DNA of 30,621 nucleotides. Origin: Oscillospiraceae bacterium. GTDB lineage: Bacteria; Bacillota; Clostridia; Oscillospirales; Ruminococcaceae. Position numbers and translations under genes: made by a program. Below, piece by piece: positions 16,487 through 24,031 of this stretch (position 1 is the stretch's first letter; every line of letters starts with the position of its first letter). Below the pieces are notes generated by a model. The model did not search any database. It had not been told where the DNA came from and saw nothing but the letters and a program-made list of their open reading frames with translations. The DNA is taken from NCBI GenBank assembly GCA_018380115.1, contig JAGZUF010000026.1, positions 1 to 30,621 on the forward strand, read 5' to 3'.

Positions 16487-16734
16487 AAGTCAGGCCCTCC
16501 GGCAAAGCCGGGGGGCCTGCGCTGGCCCTGGAAGGGCATACTGCCGGCAAGCCTCTCAAGAGGCGCTGAACGCCCTGTCTTCTGCGTCACTTGCCCTGCC
16601 CCTCGTAAACGGTGGTTCTTCCCATTGCGTGCTGTATCTTTTTGGTATTGAATCCCCCATCCCGCTTCGCCCGGGACTGGCAGCGAAAGCCTTTTTACTC
16701 TTCCCGGAACAGCCGCGGGGCGGCGTTTCGCTAA
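16487..16734 (+). repeat. dispersed structured intergenic element, copy B
   Basis: This copy matches copy A almost base for base from AAGTCAGGCC through the first stem, the AAGGGCATACTGCCGGCAAG segment, the GCCTC/GAGGC hairpin (loop TCAA here, TTAA in A) and CACTTGCCCT. It then diverges in the hairpin loops and resembles copy C more closely, before sharing CCCGCTTCGCCCG (16661-16673), AGCGAAAGCC, the TTTTTACTCT run and the closing TTTCGCTAA. One C in the first stem of A is T here; it still pairs with G as G-U in plus-strand RNA but would be a C-A mismatch on the minus strand. It lies between ktrA and the convergent radical SAM gene. Confidence 0.7.
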
Positions 16735-16736
16735 GA

Positions 16737-16778
16737 CAAAAGCCCCCGCGGCAGCCGTGCGGCTGCCGCGGGGGTTTT
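16737..16778. terminator. bidirectional intrinsic terminator
   Basis: A perfect stem of about 18 bp with a GTGC loop is flanked by A-runs on the left and TTTT on the right. It serves ktrBA (with element B) on the plus strand and the radical SAM operon on the minus strand. Confidence 0.88.
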
Positions 16779-16812
16779 CCGCATTGATGCGGCCCGGCCC
16801 GCCGGGCCCTTT

Positions 16813-17718
16813 TTATGCGCGGCCCGGCAGGCCGCCTGCCCTAGCGGCCCGCTTTCTGACCTGCTCGTGATAAAAGTAATTGACAATGGCAGGGGGCGCT
16901 TCAAAGGGGCGCTTCATGCTGTCGTCATTCGTTACATAGGCAAGGCCTGTTTCTGCGGCATAAGCCCTCAGCCGTTCATCCAGACGTTCCCAGTAGCTGC
17001 GGCTCCCCTTCTGGTAAATCTCGCGGTAAAGGGGCAGCAGGGCCGGGTATTTTTCTTGAATATACCCCAAAATCACCGTTTTGCAGCTGCCCCGCAGGTT
17101 GAGGTTTTCCAGCCAAATCAGGTTGCACTGCCCTTTTACCCGGCCGATAATTGCTTTTACATCTGTAATGCCCGGAAATATGGGGGAAATAAAGCAGGTG
17201 GTCCGCACGCCCGCGCGGTAAAACGCCTTCATGGCCGCCAGCCGCCGCCCGATGCTGGCGGCGCTGTCCATATCGTTTTTGAACCCTTCGTCCAGTGTGT
17301 TCACAGACCACGACACGCGGGCTTGCGGGAAAGTGCGTATCAGCTCCAAATCCCGCAGTATCAAATCGCTTTTTGTAGCTATGCTGAGCTTTGCGCCGCT
17401 TCCCTTCAGCTGTTCCAGCAAGGCGCGCGTGCGCCCGTATTTTTCTTCCTGCGGAAGATAAGGGTCTGTAACCGAGCCAATAAACAGTTCCTTGCCTGCA
17501 TATTTCTTCGGGTTTTTGATTTCCGGCCAGTTTTTGACGTCTAAAAAAGCTCCCCACGGCTCTGTATGGCCCGTGAACCGCTTCATAAAGGACGCATAAC
17601 AGTACCGGCAGCCATGCGTGCAGCCCACATAGGGATTGACAGAGTATTCGCACACAGGCAGGTTGGATTTTGTGATAACGCCTTTTACCTCAATTTCTCG
17701 AATCAGGGGGCTGCTCAT
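16813..17718 (-). CDS. SPL-like radical SAM protein
   Basis: The 301-aa protein carries the radical SAM motif VGCTHGCRYCYA with Cys33, Cys37 and Cys40, in the Asn-Pro-Tyr context (SVNPYVGC) typical of the SplB-like COG1533 group, together with GSVTDPYLPQE and TKSDLILRD. Spore photoproduct lyase is the best-known relative, but most members of this group are uncharacterised, and I do not assign that activity. Its ATG overlaps the preceding nitroreductase stop in an ATGA, so it is the last gene of a MarR-nitroreductase-nitroreductase-radical SAM operon. Base composition is less GC-rich than in the surrounding genes. Confidence 0.88.
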   Translation of the reverse strand: MSSPLIREIEVKGVITKSNLPVCEYSVNPYVGCTHGCRYCYASFMKRFTGHTEPWGAFLDVKNWPEIKNPKKYAGKELFIGSVTDPYLPQEEKYGRTRALLEQLKGSGAKLSIATKSDLILRDLELIRTFPQARVSWSVNTLDEGFKNDMDSAASIGRRLAAMKAFYRAGVRTTCFISPIFPGITDVKAIIGRVKGQCNLIWLENLNLRGSCKTVILGYIQEKYPALLPLYREIYQKGSRSYWERLDERLRAYAAETGLAYVTNDDSMKRPFEAPPAIVNYFYHEQVRKRAARAGGLPGRA

Positions 17719-18332
17719 TGCTGCCAGCCCCCCATGTGAATATGGCCGTCCGGGGTGCTGTCATACTGCTCCAAAACCAGTTCATCTTCCTTGGGATAGC
17801 CTACTCCAATAAAGCACGGGGTCATCCAGCCCTGGGGCACGCCCAATTCCTTCAGCACCAGATCATGCTCTTTGTTTAACGGAATACGCAGAGAGTAGCC
17901 CAGCCCCTCGTTGATAACGGCCAGCATGATATTTTCCGCCACGCACCACGCCGTCGAAAGAGGGTTCAGCTTGCTGACCCATTCCGCGTTGAGTCTGGCA
18001 CATTTGAACAGCGGGACGATCACATAGGGGCAGTCCACCAGCATGGTATATTGCCTCGGCATGGCATGGGCGTACATTTTCTGCGCCAGATTGGGACGGC
18101 TATAAATGCGGTTGCTGTCCACATAACGCTTGGCAACTGCTTTGGCGTATGCGAAGGCTCTCTCTTTATCTTCACGCTCATGGAGGACGATAAACTGCCA
18201 GTTTCGGTAGTGATCCCATGAGGGCGCTTTCATACCGGCGGCAATGATCCGTTTGATTGCTTCAAAATCAACCTCTTTGTCTGTCCATTCCCGGCTTGTC
18301 TTTCTTTTCTCAATAACCTCGTTAAATTCCAT
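17715..18332 (-). CDS. nitroreductase family protein
   Basis: This 205-aa protein resembles FMN-dependent nitroreductases: it opens with MEFNEVIEKRKTSREW, the conserved Arg-Ser/Thr-x-Arg cofactor motif, followed by GMKAPSWDHYRNWQF and, near residue 150, the NEGLGYSLRIP segment. The ATG at 18332 has GGGAG eight bases upstream; an in-frame ATG at 18356 would overlap the preceding gene. It is a diverged paralogue of the next gene upstream, so a tandem duplication is likely. Substrates of such enzymes include nitroaromatics, quinones and flavins; none can be assigned here. Confidence 0.87.
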   Translation of the reverse strand: MEFNEVIEKRKTSREWTDKEVDFEAIKRIIAAGMKAPSWDHYRNWQFIVLHEREDKERAFAYAKAVAKRYVDSNRIYSRPNLAQKMYAHAMPRQYTMLVDCPYVIVPLFKCARLNAEWVSKLNPLSTAWCVAENIMLAVINEGLGYSLRIPLNKEHDLVLKELGVPQGWMTPCFIGVGYPKEDELVLEQYDSTPDGHIHMGGWQQ

Positions 18333-18349
18333 ATTATTTTCTCCCGCAG

Positions 18350-18949
18350 TTACCATTTATTCCAGCGCACTTTGTTCTCAACCGTGGCCTTGACTTGGGC
18401 AGGCAGAAGCGGGTCTTTGACAGCATAGCCCATAACCACCAGCGCAGGCAAAGCCCAGCCGTCCGGCACTTTCAAAAATTCTTTGATTTGCTCCGGCTCT
18501 TTTTTCACGGGGATATGGACGACAGCCCCCAGCCCCTCGGCCGTGGCGGCAAGCAGCATATTTTCCACCAGCGCCCATGCTGCGCCGTAATCCATAAGCC
18601 CATAGCCGTTTTTATCCTCGCTCAAAGGGTACTTCTGTTTGAAATAGGGCAGGATTACACAAGCGGCTTCTTCAATCATGGTACGCTGGCGGGGGTAGGC
18701 AATTTTGAACATCTCCTGCTGCGGTGTTTTCGGCTCCCCGATACGGCAGGGGTAGGGGCGGATAAATTTAGCAAGTTCCATAATGATGTTCTTATCTGTT
18801 AGAGTTACCAGCTCCCAGCGCCTTTGATGGTTGGAGGAAGGGGCTTTCAGCCCTGCGTCCAAAATCCTTTCTAATATTTCTCTGGGAATTTCCCTGTCCT
18901 CAAACTGGCGGATACTTCTTCTCTTGTTGATAACTTCGTAAAATTCCAT
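18350..18949 (-). CDS. nitroreductase family protein
   Basis: The 199-aa protein begins MEFYEVINKRRSIRQF and continues with GLKAPSSNHQRRWELV, both FMN-contact regions of the nitroreductase fold, and has AEGLGAVVHIP near residue 150. It aligns along its length with the neighbouring 205-aa protein. The ATG at 18949 has GGAGG eight bases upstream, within the end of the MarR gene, only three bases after that gene's stop. It is the first enzyme gene behind the MarR regulator, which suggests induction by a toxic or redox-active compound. Confidence 0.88.
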   Translation of the reverse strand: MEFYEVINKRRSIRQFEDREIPREILERILDAGLKAPSSNHQRRWELVTLTDKNIIMELAKFIRPYPCRIGEPKTPQQEMFKIAYPRQRTMIEEAACVILPYFKQKYPLSEDKNGYGLMDYGAAWALVENMLLAATAEGLGAVVHIPVKKEPEQIKEFLKVPDGWALPALVVMGYAVKDPLLPAQVKATVENKVRWNKW

Positions 18950-18952
18950 CTG

Positions 18953-19405
18953 TTAATCCTCCGTTTCCTGGTTTACCAGCTTGGTGAGATTTTTTGTAAA
19001 AGTCCTCGACAGGGCAATGAGGTTCTTTTGTTCCTCCGGCGTAAACATGGACATGGCTGTGTCTTCCGCCCATGTGATATGCCGGACAACCTTTTCGCAG
19101 TATGCCCGGCCCGCCGCTGTCATTTGGACAATTTTGTTTCTTTTGTTTTCCGGCACTTCGGCAACGGTAACATAGCTGCCCGACAATAGGTTTTTAATGA
19201 TTAAATTCACGGTCTGTTTAGATTGAAAGGTTCTTTTGCATATCTCTGTTTGCGTCATTCCGTCTTTGTTATAAAAAAGCGCGTTTACAACCAACAGGGT
19301 TTTCATCAGCATGCCGTGGCGTTTTGCATATTCGTCATACAGGGCAAACTGTTCATCTCTGAATTTACAGTACAAATATGCGTTTTTTCTGTCCTCTCCG
19401 GTCAT
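18953..19405 (-). CDS. MarR family transcriptional regulator
   Basis: The 150-aa protein has the MarR winged-helix layout: a helical N-terminus, GMTQTEICKRTFQSKQTVNLIIKNL (the recognition helix region, key part SKQTVNLII), then a wing with PENKRNKIVQMTAAG and a long C-terminal dimerisation helix. It probably represses its own operon, because a 20-bp palindrome covers the -10 and start region just upstream of its ATG. It is the first gene of the operon with two nitroreductases and a radical SAM protein. The ribosome binding site is weak (GGGGCGG). Confidence 0.9.
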   Translation of the reverse strand: MTGEDRKNAYLYCKFRDEQFALYDEYAKRHGMLMKTLLVVNALFYNKDGMTQTEICKRTFQSKQTVNLIIKNLLSGSYVTVAEVPENKRNKIVQMTAAGRAYCEKVVRHITWAEDTAMSMFTPEEQKNLIALSRTFTKNLTKLVNQETED

Positions 19406-19422
19406 GGGCCGCCCCTGCGCAA

Positions 19423-19472
19423 ACAGTCAATTTATTGACTGTATTTTACCAAAAAAGCTGCGCGCCTGTCAA
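19423..19472 (-). promoter_or_regulatory. promoter and palindromic operator of the MarR-nitroreductase operon
   Basis: On the minus strand TTGACA (19472-19467) and TAAAAT (19448-19443) are 18 bp apart. Directly after the -10 lies a 20-bp palindrome at 19423-19442 (core CAGTCAATTTATTGACTG, arms of 8-9 bp), placed so that a bound regulator would block initiation. The MarR product is the obvious candidate. Confidence 0.75.
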
Positions 19473-19486
19473 GGCCGCGCAGCTTT
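19448..19486 (-). terminator. terminator-like hairpin overlapping the MarR operon promoter
   Basis: AAAGCTGCGCG (19486-19476 on the minus strand) pairs perfectly with CGCGCAGCTTT (19464-19454), and the T-run continues, as in an intrinsic terminator. Its loop contains the TTGACA of the promoter. It would stop leftward transcription entering from the 19490-19807 gap, in which I see no gene. Confidence 0.6.
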
Positions 19487-19807
19487 GGAAGGGCCGCCTC
19501 CGCCTTCCGTTCCTCCTTCTTTATGCCCGGCGGCAAAGGGGCGCTTTGCAGGCGCCCGCCCTTCCCCTTTGCCTTCCGCGCAGAAAGCGCAGGCGGCAAG
19601 GTGAACCGCAAACAGGCACAGCCTGCCCGCAGGGGCGGCCTGCTTTCCGGCCGCGTGAAGTCAAAACTTCCGTCCGGTGTGCGCGGCACGCCGCAGAAGG
19701 CCTCGGCCCCGCCCGCCGGGTGTCTGGCAGGCACAGGCGGCCTTTCCCCTTGCCTGCGCACGGCGGTGCCTTTGCCGGGCATGCGCAGAAAACATGCCGA
19801 AAAGCAG

Positions 19808-19865
19808 TTGACATAAATCCGAAGTCGGATTATAATACCACTTGTGCAATTCCGAAATCGGATTT
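19808..19865 (+). promoter_or_regulatory. promoter and two operators of the MarR-MATE pair
   Basis: TTGACA (19808-19813) and TATAAT (19831-19836) are consensus hexamers 17 bp apart. Operator 1, AATCCGAAGTCGGATT (19816-19831), fills the spacer. Operator 2, with core TCCGAAATCGGA (19851-19862), covers the early transcribed region. Their centres are 33 bp apart, about three helical turns. This layout predicts tight autorepression by the MarR protein encoded just downstream. Confidence 0.85.
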
Positions 19866-19894
19866 ATTTTCCTGCTGGAAAGGAGGCTGCCGCC

Positions 19895-20332
19895 ATGGTG
19901 CAGCCAGCGGACGCCGCAAAAGAGATAAGCCGCCTTTCGCGCGAGATGGAGCGTCTGTATCACGAGCTCTCGCTGAAAACGGGCCTTTCCGACAGTGCGT
20001 TTTTGATTTTTTACGCCATCGGCGAGCTGGGCGACGGCTGCCTTCAAACGCAGATTGCAGACGAATACTGCGTAAGCAGGCAGACCATCAACACCTCGGT
20101 AAAGCGCCTTGTGCAGCAGGGCTTTCTTTCGCTTGCGCCCGGGCGCGGGCGCGGCATGCACCTGCACCTTACGCCGGCAGGGCGTGCGGTGATGGAGCAG
20201 AAGCTGGCGCCTGTTTTCGCGCTGGAGGAAAGCGTGCTTGCCAGCATGCCCGCGGCCCAGCGCGCCCAGCTTCTGCGGCTGTTGGGGCGCTATGTGCAGC
20301 TTTACCGCCGGCATGTGCGCGCGCCGGGCTGA
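19895..20332 (+). CDS. MarR family transcriptional regulator
   Basis: The 145-aa protein has the MarR winged-helix pattern: a helical start, GCLQTQIADEYCVSRQTINTSVKRL with the recognition helix (key part SRQTINTSV), a wing with PGRGRGMHLHLTPAG and a C-terminal helix. The ATG at 19895 follows AAAGGAGG; an upstream GTG frame runs through operator 2 and is not credible. Two inverted repeats on its promoter indicate autoregulation. The MATE efflux gene lies 222 bp downstream on the same strand, the usual pairing of a MarR sensor with an exporter. The 222-bp gap has no other gene. Confidence 0.9.
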   Translation: MVQPADAAKEISRLSREMERLYHELSLKTGLSDSAFLIFYAIGELGDGCLQTQIADEYCVSRQTINTSVKRLVQQGFLSLAPGRGRGMHLHLTPAGRAVMEQKLAPVFALEESVLASMPAAQRAQLLRLLGRYVQLYRRHVRAPG

Positions 20333-20554
20333 GGGCATGCGCCTTTGCGGCGCGTTTCGCGCCCCTGGCTTTACTACATACAAACCCGCGCGCACGGCAT
20401 ATGCCGCCGCTTCGCCCCGTGCACGGCGCAGGGCATAAGGCCCCGCACCTTTGCACGCCCTGCCGCCCTGTGCCGCCCTTGTTCCGCGGCGTCTGCGCGC
20501 AGCGCGCACGGCGGCCCCTGCGGGCCGTCCCACTTTTTCTTTGGAGGTTTTTTC

Positions 20555-21889
20555 ATGCGCATCCAACTGTCCGACCATTTCAGCTACGGAAAGCTGCTGC
20601 GCTTCACGCTTTCCACCATACTCATGCTCATCTGCACGTCCATGTACAGCATTGTGGACGGCTTCTTCGTCTCGAACTATGTGGGCAAAACGGCGTTCGC
20701 GGCGGTGAACCTCATTTACCCTGTGTCCATGGGCGTCACGGCCATCGGCTTCATGCTGGGCACGGGCGGCAGCGCCATTGTGTCCAAAACGCTGGGCCAG
20801 GGCGACCGGCAGCTTGCCAACCGCTACTTTTCCCTCATCATCTATGTCGCCATCGGCGCGGGCGCGGTGCTCAGCGGGCTGTGCTTTGCCTTCACGCCGC
20901 AGATAGCCGCCTTGCTGGGCGTGCAGGGCGCGCTGATGCAGCAGTGCGTGGTGTACGGGCGCATTCTGTTTCTGGCGCAGGGCGCCTTCATGCTGCAGAC
21001 GATGTTCCAGACCTTTTTCGTGGCGGCGGAAAAGCCGGGCCTCAGCCTGAAGATAAACCTTCTGGCCGGGGCCACCAACATGGTGTTCGACTATCTGTTC
21101 GTGGCCGTGCTGCCCTGGGGGCTTGCGGGCGCGGCCGCCGCCACCGCCATGAGCCAGGTGGTGGGCGGCGTGGTGCCGCTTATCTACTTTGCGCGCAAAA
21201 ACGACAGCCTGCTGCGCCTTACCCTGCACACAAAATTTTATGGCCGCGTGCTTTTGAAAACGTGCACCAACGGCTCGTCTGAAATGGTGACGAACCTTTC
21301 TGCCTCGGTGGTGAACATCTTATACAACTTCCAGCTGATGCGCCTTGCAGGTGAAAACGGCGTGGCGGCATACGGCGTCATTATGTATGTGAACTTTATC
21401 TTCATGGCCGTGTTTCTGGGCTATTCCATCGGCAGCGCGCCGGTGGTAAGCTACCACTACGGCGCGGGCAACCATACGGAGCTGAAAAGCCTGTTCCGCA
21501 AAAGCCTTGTGCTGCTGGGCGCGGGCGGGCTTGTGCTTACGGTGCTGGCCGAGGCGTTCAGCGCGCCGCTGGTGGCCATTTTCGCAAGCTATGACGCAGA
21601 GCTGTACGCCATGACGGTGCGCGGCTTCCGGCTGTATTCGCTGGCCTTCCTCATTATGGGCGTGAACGTGTGGGGCTCGGCCTTCTTTACGGCGCTGAAC
21701 AACGGGGCCATTTCGGCGGCCATTTCGTTTCTGCGCACGTTCGTGTTTCAGGTGGCCGTGGTGCTGGCGCTGCCTGCCCTCATCGGGCTGGACGGCATCT
21801 GGCTTGCCATTGTGGTGGCCGAGGCGCTGGCACTGCTGGTCACCGCCGCTTTCCTGGCCGCAAAGCGCGAATACTACCACTACGGCTGA
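20555..21889 (+). CDS. MATE family efflux transporter
   Basis: This 444-aa protein is a cation-coupled exporter of the multidrug and toxic compound extrusion family. Two similar halves of about six helices are visible, each starting with a family motif: SIVDGFFVSNYVG and PVSMGVTAIGFMLGTGG in the first, and GYSIGSAPVVSYHYGA in the second. The ATG at 20555 has TTGGAGG about eight bases upstream; the frame is open further upstream but without a start site of that quality. It is probably controlled by the MarR protein encoded before it. The exported substrate is not predictable. Confidence 0.92.
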   Translation: MRIQLSDHFSYGKLLRFTLSTILMLICTSMYSIVDGFFVSNYVGKTAFAAVNLIYPVSMGVTAIGFMLGTGGSAIVSKTLGQGDRQLANRYFSLIIYVAIGAGAVLSGLCFAFTPQIAALLGVQGALMQQCVVYGRILFLAQGAFMLQTMFQTFFVAAEKPGLSLKINLLAGATNMVFDYLFVAVLPWGLAGAAAATAMSQVVGGVVPLIYFARKNDSLLRLTLHTKFYGRVLLKTCTNGSSEMVTNLSASVVNILYNFQLMRLAGENGVAAYGVIMYVNFIFMAVFLGYSIGSAPVVSYHYGAGNHTELKSLFRKSLVLLGAGGLVLTVLAEAFSAPLVAIFASYDAELYAMTVRGFRLYSLAFLIMGVNVWGSAFFTALNNGAISAAISFLRTFVFQVAVVLALPALIGLDGIWLAIVVAEALALLVTAAFLAAKREYYHYG

Positions 21890-21974
21890 GCGGCGCGCGG
21901 CGGCATGAACGGGCCGCCGTGCGGGCAGGGGCGGCAGCCTGTGTGCGGGCAGGCAAAAGGGCGGGCCGGGCTGT

Positions 21975-22146
21975 GTCAGGCACAGGGCGCGCCCCTGTGC
22001 GGCAAAGGCCCCGCCCCTGCAAACGGGGTTCTTCCCGCTGCGCGCTGCATCTTTTGGGGATTGAATACCATCCCGCTTCGCCCGGAACCGGCAGCGAAAG
22101 CCCTTTTCCTCTCCACAGTACATCTGGGGGATGTCGTTGCGCTAAA
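21975..22146 (+). repeat. dispersed structured intergenic element, copy C (shorter)
   Basis: This copy begins with GTCAGGC and a first hairpin that differs in sequence from A and B (GCACAGGG paired with CCCTGTGC), lacks the middle domain, and then follows copy B: a CCCC/GGGG hairpin around CAAAC, TTCTTCCC, GCATCTTTTGG, ATTGAATACC, CCCGCTTCGCCCG (22072-22084), GGCAGCGAAAGCCC, the T-rich CCTCT run, a CCACAG/CTGGGG hairpin and GCGCTAAAGC. The preserved structure with changed sequence in the hairpins argues for an RNA. It lies between MATE and the convergent GLUG-protein gene. Confidence 0.62.
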
Positions 22147-22154
22147 GCGGCAAC

Positions 22155-22192
22155 AAAATATGCGCCCCGGCCTTACAGGGCCGGGGCGCATA
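22155..22192 (-). terminator. intrinsic terminator of the GLUG-protein gene
   Basis: A perfect 14-bp GC-rich stem (22159-22172 with 22179-22192) is followed on the minus strand by TTTTGTTG. There is no T-run on the plus strand, so here the hairpin serves only the minus-strand gene. Confidence 0.8.
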
Positions 22193-22216
22193 TGCCCACT
22201 TTGCCGCGCGGTGTTT

Positions 22217-23752
22217 TTATACGCCCGTTTTGGGGTTGGGCTTCTGCGCCGGGGCGGGCGCGGCGCCTTCGCCTGCGCCCTGGCCCGGCTGTGCCGCGCC
22301 GCACACCGTACATTTGCCGTTTTCATAGCTGTGCCTGCCTGTAGCCGCAATGGCCTGCTGGCTGCCGGGCTGGCTTTGCCCGCACCGCGTGCAGCGGACA
22401 GACTGGCTGCCCGGCGCGCCGCAGGTGGGCTGCTTATCCACCACAGGCTGCGCGCCCCAGGCGTGGCCGCCGTAATAGTCCCGGCATATGCCCGCCAGCG
22501 CACCGGCCGTGCCCACCTTCGCAATGTCGTGCGTGCCCCCGGTATCCGTTTCGCCCACGGCGGCAAGCGCCGCATTCTTTTCGCCGTCAAACGAGCACTC
22601 TTCGGTAGTGCCGCCAGCGTCAAGCCCAAGGAAGCCGCCCGCAGGTATATCCGGGTTGCTTCCCGTCACGGCGCCTGCCGCATGGCTGGCCGCAACGCGG
22701 GCGTCTGCGCCCAGCTCGCCCGCAAAGCCGCCCGCCTTGGGCTGCCAGCCGCTCACCTCGCTCGTCACATCACCCAGCGCCGCGCAGTTCTGGAACACGC
22801 CGCATTCGGCCCAGCCTGCAAAGCCGCCTGCGCGCCAGTCGCCTGCCGTCACGTGCACATCTGCAAGGCAGCGGGTAAAGGCGGAGGCCGTAGAGGCATC
22901 CTGCAGCGCGGCGCTGGTGGAATAGCCGGTGAAGCCGCCCAGGCCCCAGCTGCCCTGCAGCGTGCCGCTGGCCGTGCAGCCCTCGAACGTGCACTGGGTG
23001 TCCATGCCCACAAAGCCGCCGCTGTTCGCGCCGCCGCTTACCGCTATATTTTCCGCCCTGCAGTTTTTGAATGCGCCGCGCGTGACATTGCCCGCAAGCC
23101 CGCCGGAGATACAGTTTGTATCGCCCATTTCATTCACCACAGTGCCGGACACCGCGATGTTTTCAAACTGCACGGCAAGCCCCTCGTTTGCGATGCAAAA
23201 GCCCACCAGAATACCAGAGCTGGTTTCTTGCATGCCCGCGCTGGAGGCATACACCGTGGCGCCCGCCACCGTGAGGTTTTTCACCGCCGGGCTGGGGACG
23301 CTGGTGCCCTGCTGTTCATTGCTGGAGATGCGGCCAAACAGCCCCGCCGCGCTGCCGCTTTCGCGCTCATCCACATACATGCCGGTGATGGTGTGGCCGC
23401 CGCCGTCAAAAATACCGCCGAAGGCTTTCACTGTAGTGCTTCCGCTCTGCTGCCAGATATAGCTGCCGATGGGGTTCCAGCGGTGGGCCGAAAGGTTGAT
23501 ATTTTCGCAGAGCAGAAAGTATGTGCCGTTGTAATTGCTGCCCGCCGCCACGTCCGCGGCCAGCTTGGCAAGCTGCTCTGCCGTTTCAATGCGGTACGGC
23601 TCGCCCTGCGTGCCCGCGCCGCCGGCAAAGGCGCCGGCCGCATAGTCCTTCCACTGCCCCTGAGGCCCGCCCTCGGCCGTTGCCGCGGGCAGGGCGCACA
23701 CAAGCAGGGCCGCAGCCAGCAGGCCGCACAAAAGCTGTTTGAATTTTTTCAT
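22217..23752 (-). CDS. secreted GLUG-repeat protein with C-terminal NPKTG motif
   Basis: The 511-aa protein has a Sec signal peptide (MKKFKQLL start, hydrophobic core, ATA-E cleavage region near residue 26). An ETAEQLAKLA motif and then at least six GLUG-type motifs follow (for example GGLAGNVT, GGFVGMD, GGFTGYS, GGFAGWAE, GGFAGELG, GGFLGLD), the pattern of beta-helical surface proteins of gut bacteria. The C-terminal part has two CxxCG pairs (CTRCG, CTVCG) and a Pro/Ala-rich stretch. It ends PNPKTGV, where NPKTG resembles a sortase signal, but no membrane helix or basic tail follows. The ATG at 23752 follows AAGGAGAG. The function is unknown; adhesion or a cell-surface role is an inference. 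Confidence 0.8.
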   Translation of the reverse strand: MKKFKQLLCGLLAAALLVCALPAATAEGGPQGQWKDYAAGAFAGGAGTQGEPYRIETAEQLAKLAADVAAGSNYNGTYFLLCENINLSAHRWNPIGSYIWQQSGSTTVKAFGGIFDGGGHTITGMYVDERESGSAAGLFGRISSNEQQGTSVPSPAVKNLTVAGATVYASSAGMQETSSGILVGFCIANEGLAVQFENIAVSGTVVNEMGDTNCISGGLAGNVTRGAFKNCRAENIAVSGGANSGGFVGMDTQCTFEGCTASGTLQGSWGLGGFTGYSTSAALQDASTASAFTRCLADVHVTAGDWRAGGFAGWAECGVFQNCAALGDVTSEVSGWQPKAGGFAGELGADARVAASHAAGAVTGSNPDIPAGGFLGLDAGGTTEECSFDGEKNAALAAVGETDTGGTHDIAKVGTAGALAGICRDYYGGHAWGAQPVVDKQPTCGAPGSQSVRCTRCGQSQPGSQQAIAATGRHSYENGKCTVCGAAQPGQGAGEGAAPAPAQKPNPKTGV

Positions 23753-23816
23753 GACTTTTCTCTCCTTCACAGGTTTTCGGCCCGCCCTCCTTTCCCCGCG
23801 CCGGTATTCAAACGGC

Positions 23817-23837
23817 TTCTCCGGCATTGCCGGAGAA
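23817..23837 (-). other. leader hairpin
   Basis: A perfect 9-bp inverted repeat TTCTCCGGC/GCCGGAGAA with a three-base loop lies in the transcribed leader of the GLUG-protein gene. It has no T-run and its role is unknown; it might stabilise the mRNA. Confidence 0.4.
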
Positions 23838-23890
23838 TGGAAAGGGGCCCCTTTCGCTGCGCCGCCTTATGCAGCGCCTGACATATTCAT

Positions 23891-23919
23891 ATTTTACCGC
23901 ATTGCGCGCGAAAAAGCAA
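23891..23919 (-). promoter_or_regulatory. probable promoter of the GLUG-protein gene
   Basis: On the minus strand TTGCTT and TAAAAT are separated by 17 bp. The leader to the ATG at 23752 is about 130 nt. No clear terminator for the preceding ABC genes is visible between 23920 and 24031. Confidence 0.6.
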
Positions 23920-24031
23920 ACCCTTTCTGCGCGCGGCCCTCCCTGTGCGGCGCGCCGTGCGAAGGCTGGGGCGCCGGCCCCGGTGCAGGGGGCAGCGGCA
24001 GAGCCCTGGCTTTCGCTTTGCGGCCCGCCCC

